NCBI RefSeq assembly: GCF_023218175.1
Contig: NZ_JALPTH010000004.1
Coordinates: forward strand, 248,001 to 312,000
Source of the DNA: Streptomyces lichenis
GTDB lineage: Bacteria; Actinomycetota; Actinomycetes; Streptomycetales; Streptomycetaceae
Direction: 5' to 3'
Length of the DNA: 64,000 bases
In this document: piece by piece, positions 61,070 to 64,000 of the stretch
Numbering within the stretch: position 1 is the stretch's first letter
Layout: each line of letters begins with the position of its first letter
Notes under the pieces: generated by a model
Seen by the model: only the letters and a program-made list of their open reading frames with translations
Databases searched by the model: none
Told to the model about the DNA's origin: nothing
Program-made: the position numbers and the translations under genes

Positions 61070-61133
61070 CCGTCCCGCGCATGCGCTCGGGATGGCGCAC
61101 GGTCACGTGACAGTTACCGGCGACTCAAACACT

Positions 61134-61163
61134 TTGTCAATTGTCAGTGGCTGACATTAGTCT
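61134..61163 (+). promoter_or_regulatory. Efflux-pump promoter with TetR operator in the spacer
   Basis: TTGTCA (61134-61139), 18 bases and TAGTCT (61158-61163) form the promoter; TAGTCT lies 7 bases before the ATG at 61171. The spacer contains TGTCAG-TGG-CTGACA (61142-61156), perfect 6-base arms. A TetR dimer on this palindrome would directly exclude RNA polymerase. Confidence 0.8.
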
Positions 61164-61170
61164 CTTCGGT

Positions 61171-62781
61171 ATGACTAGTCAGACCACGATCGACAAGCGG
61201 CCGCACGGGCAGGAACCGCCGGTTCCCGCGGCCAAGGGACTGCGCGGACACCCCTGGCTGACGCTGTTCGCCGTGGCCGTCGGCGTGATGATGGTGGCGC
61301 TCGACGGCACGATCGTCGCCATAGCCAACCCCGCCATCCAGGCGGACCTGGGCGCCAGCCTCTCCGACGTCCAGTGGATCACCAACGGCTATCTGCTCGC
61401 CCTCGCCGTGGCGCTGATCACGGCCGGCAAGCTCGGTGACCGCTTCGGCCACCGGCAGACCTTCCTGATCGGCATCACCGGCTTCGCCGCCGCCTCCGCC
61501 GCCATCGGGTTCTCCAGCACCATCGGCCTGGTGGTGGCCTTCCGCGTGCTCCAGGGCCTCTTCGGCGCGCTGCTCATGCCGGCCGCCCTCGGACTGCTGC
61601 GCGCCACCTTCCCGGCCGAGAAGCTGAACATGGCGATCGGCATCTGGGGCATGGTCATCGGCGCCTCGACGGCCGGCGGCCCGATCCTCGGCGGTGTGCT
61701 GGTCGAGCGGGTCAGCTGGCAGTCGGTCTTCTTCATCAACGTCCCGGTCGGCGTCCTGGCGCTCGTCCTCGGCCTGGTGATCCTCAAGGACCACCGCGCG
61801 GCGAACGCCCCGCGCTCCTTCGACATCCCCGGCATCCTGCTGCTCTCCGCGGCGATGGCGGCGCTGGTGTGGGGCCTGATCAAGGCCGGCGAGAGCTGGG
61901 GCTGGGGCAGTGCCAGCACCTGGCTGTGCCTGCTCGGCTCCGTCGCCCTGTTCGTGCTGTTCGCCGTCTGGGAGACCAAGGTCAAGGAACCGCTCATCCC
62001 GCTGGCGATGTTCCGCTCCATCCCGCTGTCGGCGGGTGTGGTGCTGATGCTGCTGATGGCCTTCGCCTTTATGGGCGGGCTGTTCTTCGTGACGTTCTAC
62101 CTCCAGGGTGTCAAGGGGCTGAGCCCGATCGACAGCGGTCTGCACCTGCTGCCGCTGACCGCCATGATGATCGTCTCCTCGCCGCTGGCGGGCGCGCTGA
62201 TCACCAAGTTCGGGCCCAGGGTGCCGCTGGTGGGCGGCATGGTCTGCACCGCCACCGCGATGTTCGGCATGATCACCCTGTCCCCCGGCACCGGCACCTT
62301 CACCATGTCCCTCTGGTTCGCCCTGCTGGGCCTGGGTCTGGCGCCGGTGATGGTGGGCGCCACCGAGGTCATCGTCGGCAACGCCCCGCTGGAGCTGTCC
62401 GGTGTGGCCGGCGGCCTCCAGCAGGCCGCCATGCAGGTCGGCGGCGCGCTCGGCACGGCGGTGCTCGGCTCGGTCATGGCCTCCAAGGTCAGCGCCGACT
62501 TCGCCGGCAACTGGAAGGACGCGGGCATCCCGGTCCCGCCGGACCCGCGACTGGAGCAGGCGGCCGAGTTCGGCATGGTCCCGCAGGAGCTGGCCAAGAC
62601 CCCGGGGATGACCCCCGAGCTCTCCGCCACAATCGGTGACGTCATCCACGACACCTTCATGTCGGGTATGGCCATGGCGTTCACGGTCGCCGGAGTGGTC
62701 GCCGTGGTCGCCGCCGCGGTCGCCATGCTCACCAAGCGCGGCGCCAACGCCGACGCCGCGGCCGGGGGTGCCCACATCTGA
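61171..62781 (+). CDS. MFS multidrug efflux transporter (DHA2, 14-helix)
   Basis: A 536-residue proton-driven exporter of the EmrB/QacA type. It has ~14 membrane helices. Motif A is GKLGDRFGHRQTFLIG, motif C is GASTAGGPILGGVLVE and the DHA2-type MMVALDGTIVAIANPAIQ (motif D1) is near the N-terminus. The ATG at 61171 is preferred over upstream starts because the TAGTCT box ends 7 bases before it. It is paired with a divergent TetR gene and probably exports hydrophobic antibiotics or dyes. It ends at a nested hairpin terminator. Confidence 0.93.
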   Translation: MTSQTTIDKRPHGQEPPVPAAKGLRGHPWLTLFAVAVGVMMVALDGTIVAIANPAIQADLGASLSDVQWITNGYLLALAVALITAGKLGDRFGHRQTFLIGITGFAAASAAIGFSSTIGLVVAFRVLQGLFGALLMPAALGLLRATFPAEKLNMAIGIWGMVIGASTAGGPILGGVLVERVSWQSVFFINVPVGVLALVLGLVILKDHRAANAPRSFDIPGILLLSAAMAALVWGLIKAGESWGWGSASTWLCLLGSVALFVLFAVWETKVKEPLIPLAMFRSIPLSAGVVLMLLMAFAFMGGLFFVTFYLQGVKGLSPIDSGLHLLPLTAMMIVSSPLAGALITKFGPRVPLVGGMVCTATAMFGMITLSPGTGTFTMSLWFALLGLGLAPVMVGATEVIVGNAPLELSGVAGGLQQAAMQVGGALGTAVLGSVMASKVSADFAGNWKDAGIPVPPDPRLEQAAEFGMVPQELAKTPGMTPELSATIGDVIHDTFMSGMAMAFTVAGVVAVVAAAVAMLTKRGANADAAAGGAHI

Positions 62782-62818
62782 CCCGCCTCTGATCTCCGCC
62801 CGCGGACACGGAGTGAGT

Positions 62819-62871
62819 GGCCCCGCGACTCCAGGGAATCCGTCGTGATTCCCGGCGAGCGCGGGGCCTTT
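62819..62871 (+). terminator. Terminator of the efflux gene with nested stem
   Basis: GGCCCCGCG (62819-62827) pairs with CGCGGGGCC (62860-62868), followed by TTT. Inside lies a second stem GGGAATC-N6-GATTCCC (62834-62853). It starts 38 bases after the stop codon. Confidence 0.75.
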
Positions 62872-63198
62872 CCGTCATCATGTGCCGGCCTTTCGCGTGC
62901 CGACCGTCAGGCCCCGTCAGGCTGATTACTCTCCGTCACTCTTATGGGTGGACTGGGCGGCCGGGGCTTCCACTCCTCCGTCACGGAGTGTCACCATTGC
63001 CGTACGTGACCGGCCTCGCCAAGCTTTCGCGAGGGCCCGCCCCCGCGGTCCCCGCCTCGCCCGTACGCCTCACAGCCTCCCGCTGTACGCGTACGACTCC
63101 CACCGCTCCTGCGCCCCTTCCCGCCGGCCCACGTGTCCTACGCACATCCGCGCCGCGGGCCCGACCCGGCCCGCGCACCGACACACGGGGGTCTCGCC
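62872..63198. other. Intergenic region before the second I36 gene
   Basis: No gene is credible in these 327 bases. An inverted repeat CACTCC-N8-GGAGTG lies at 62971-62990 in a segment that is less GC-rich (62925-63000) and probably contains the promoter of the secreted protein. I see no clear -10/-35 pair. Confidence 0.4.
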
Positions 63199-63672
63199 AT
63201 GCGTTCCACGACTCTGCTTCTCACCGCTGCGGCCGTCACCCTGACCGCGACCGCCGCCGTGGCGGCCGCCCCGGCCACCACCGCCCAGAGCCCGGCCGCG
63301 ACCACCGGCGCGGCGACCACCTCCACCGTCCGGGCGGTGCCCCCGGAGAAGCCCGCCTCCCGCACCGCGGCGGCCGGCGGTCGGCTCCGCCTCGGAGCCT
63401 GTGCCCCGGGGCAGTTGTGCCTCTGGCCCAAGGAGGACTTCCGGGGCACCCGGCAAGCCCATGAACTGAGCACGGTCGACGTCGAAAGCTGCGTTCCGGT
63501 CCCGGCGGGCACCACCGCCGCGTCGCTCGCCAACCGCACCGGACGGCCCGTCACCACCTACCAGTCCGCCGAGTGCGCCGAGACCGGCGAGTTCGAGACC
63601 TATCCCGGGGGTGGCACATGGGTTCCCCAATCCCCGTATCAGGTGCGGGCCTTCAAGGTGTGGGAGAGCTGA
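63199..63672 (+). CDS. Secreted I36-family peptidase inhibitor-like protein
   Basis: A 157-residue secreted protein. The signal peptide ends near AVAAAPAT. A Thr/Ala-rich linker (residues ~25-60) leads to the I36-like domain LGACAPGQLCLWPKEDFRGT, ending YQVRAFKVWES, with four cysteines. The ATG at 63199 is chosen for its signal peptide; an upstream ATG at 63133 would add a charged leader. Related to the protein at 54907 in layout but not close in sequence. Confidence 0.78.
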   Translation: MRSTTLLLTAAAVTLTATAAVAAAPATTAQSPAATTGAATTSTVRAVPPEKPASRTAAAGGRLRLGACAPGQLCLWPKEDFRGTRQAHELSTVDVESCVPVPAGTTAASLANRTGRPVTTYQSAECAETGEFETYPGGGTWVPQSPYQVRAFKVWES

Positions 63673-63692
63673 GAGGCGGGCACCCGGGCGCC

Positions 63693-63998
63693 ATGAACGG
63701 TTTCGGGCACGTCTCCCGTTCGCGCAGGAACCCCCGCTCGCGCGGCCGCACAAGGTCGCGGAGTGGGCCGGATCGCGCGACGCTCGGAATCGTCGGGCTG
63801 GTCTGCGCGATCGCCGGGTTCTTCGTGCTGGGGATCATCCTCGGCCCGGTGGCGGTCGTCTGCGGCTGGCTCGGCATGGGTCGGCGCTGGGCGAACGACA
63901 ACCTCCCGGCGCTGGTCGCGTTCGTCCTCGGGGTGATCGTCACCGTCATGGCCCTGATATCCCTGACCGGTGGCGCCACCCTGGGCGGCGGACTGTAG
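63693..63998 (+). CDS. Small membrane protein, DUF4190-like
   Basis: A 101-residue protein. An Arg/Ser-rich N-terminus of ~35 residues precedes two membrane helices (LGIVGLVCAIAGFFVLGIIL and LVAFVLGVIVTVMALISLTG) joined by a short loop with GMGRRWANDN. This hairpin resembles DUF4190 proteins. ATG at 63693, 20 bases after the I36 stop, possibly co-transcribed. Function unknown. Confidence 0.65.
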   Translation: MNGFGHVSRSRRNPRSRGRTRSRSGPDRATLGIVGLVCAIAGFFVLGIILGPVAVVCGWLGMGRRWANDNLPALVAFVLGVIVTVMALISLTGGATLGGGL

Positions 63999-64000
63999 CG

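Overview
The window is very GC-rich, with strong third-position G/C in the coding frames, GTG starts, many leaderless genes and typical actinobacterial families (FasR, DUF3145, an SCO2400-type protein, DUF1023 hydrolases, secreted I36 inhibitors). It reads as chromosomal DNA of Streptomyces or a very close relative. About 57 genes are supported. I saw no rRNA, tRNA, insertion sequence, phage gene or CRISPR array.

Layout. 1-10.3 kb is a galactoside-utilisation locus: a LacI regulator (cut by the window edge) diverges from an ABC sugar importer, an intracellular GH35 beta-galactosidase, a secreted BNR-propeller/ricin-lectin protein of unknown activity, and a secreted GH27 alpha-galactosidase with a ricin-type lectin. 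10.4-13.6 kb holds small genes, a secreted phospholipase A2 and the ohr/ohrR peroxide pair. 13.6-16.4 kb encodes a fused carboxyltransferase overlapping a malonyl-CoA synthetase (matB). 16.6-19.6 kb holds a translationally coupled pair, an MreB/Mbl-like actin and a GAF-GAF histidine kinase, both apparently lacking key ATPase residues; a degenerate repeat array runs into the kinase 3' end. 19.7-28.4 kb is a set of small loci: an SCO2400-type zinc-ribbon protein, MarR/oxidoreductase, MarR/RidA, a second Ohr, an orphan Phd antitoxin, EI24 and LysE membrane proteins and a secreted Pcp-like protein. 28.5-33.7 kb has a GH3 beta-glucosidase, a TAP-like hydrolase that has lost its catalytic residues, and an SGNH lipoprotein.

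34.0-41.1 kb contains DUF3145, a MarR/hemerythrin pair with an internal minisatellite, and the housekeeping fatty-acid operon fabD-fabH-acpP-fabF behind its activator fasR. A G-rich tandem-repeat region separates fasR from a pirin gene. 42.3-45.4 kb resembles the beta-lactamase/LysR/BlaB cluster known from Streptomyces cacaoi, followed by a SUKH-like protein and another cytosolic serine hydrolase. 46.9-48.5 kb is a MerR/aldo-keto reductase pair with a perfect palindrome in the promoter. 48.5-51.4 kb has an acyltransferase, a DUF1023 hydrolase and a secreted SH3-like protein. 51.7-54.6 kb encodes an HTH-STAND-transmembrane-WD40 protein. 54.9-64 kb has two I36 inhibitors, a NarL-type two-component system, a DUF4429/SHOCT protein, a second DUF1023 hydrolase, a TetR/MFS-pump pair and a small membrane protein.

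Most regulation readable here is local. Divergent regulator/target pairs share short promoters with palindromes, and at least fourteen starts have a TANNNT box 6-8 bases upstream and no ribosome binding site, as leaderless transcripts would. Strong inverted repeats end most convergent gene pairs.
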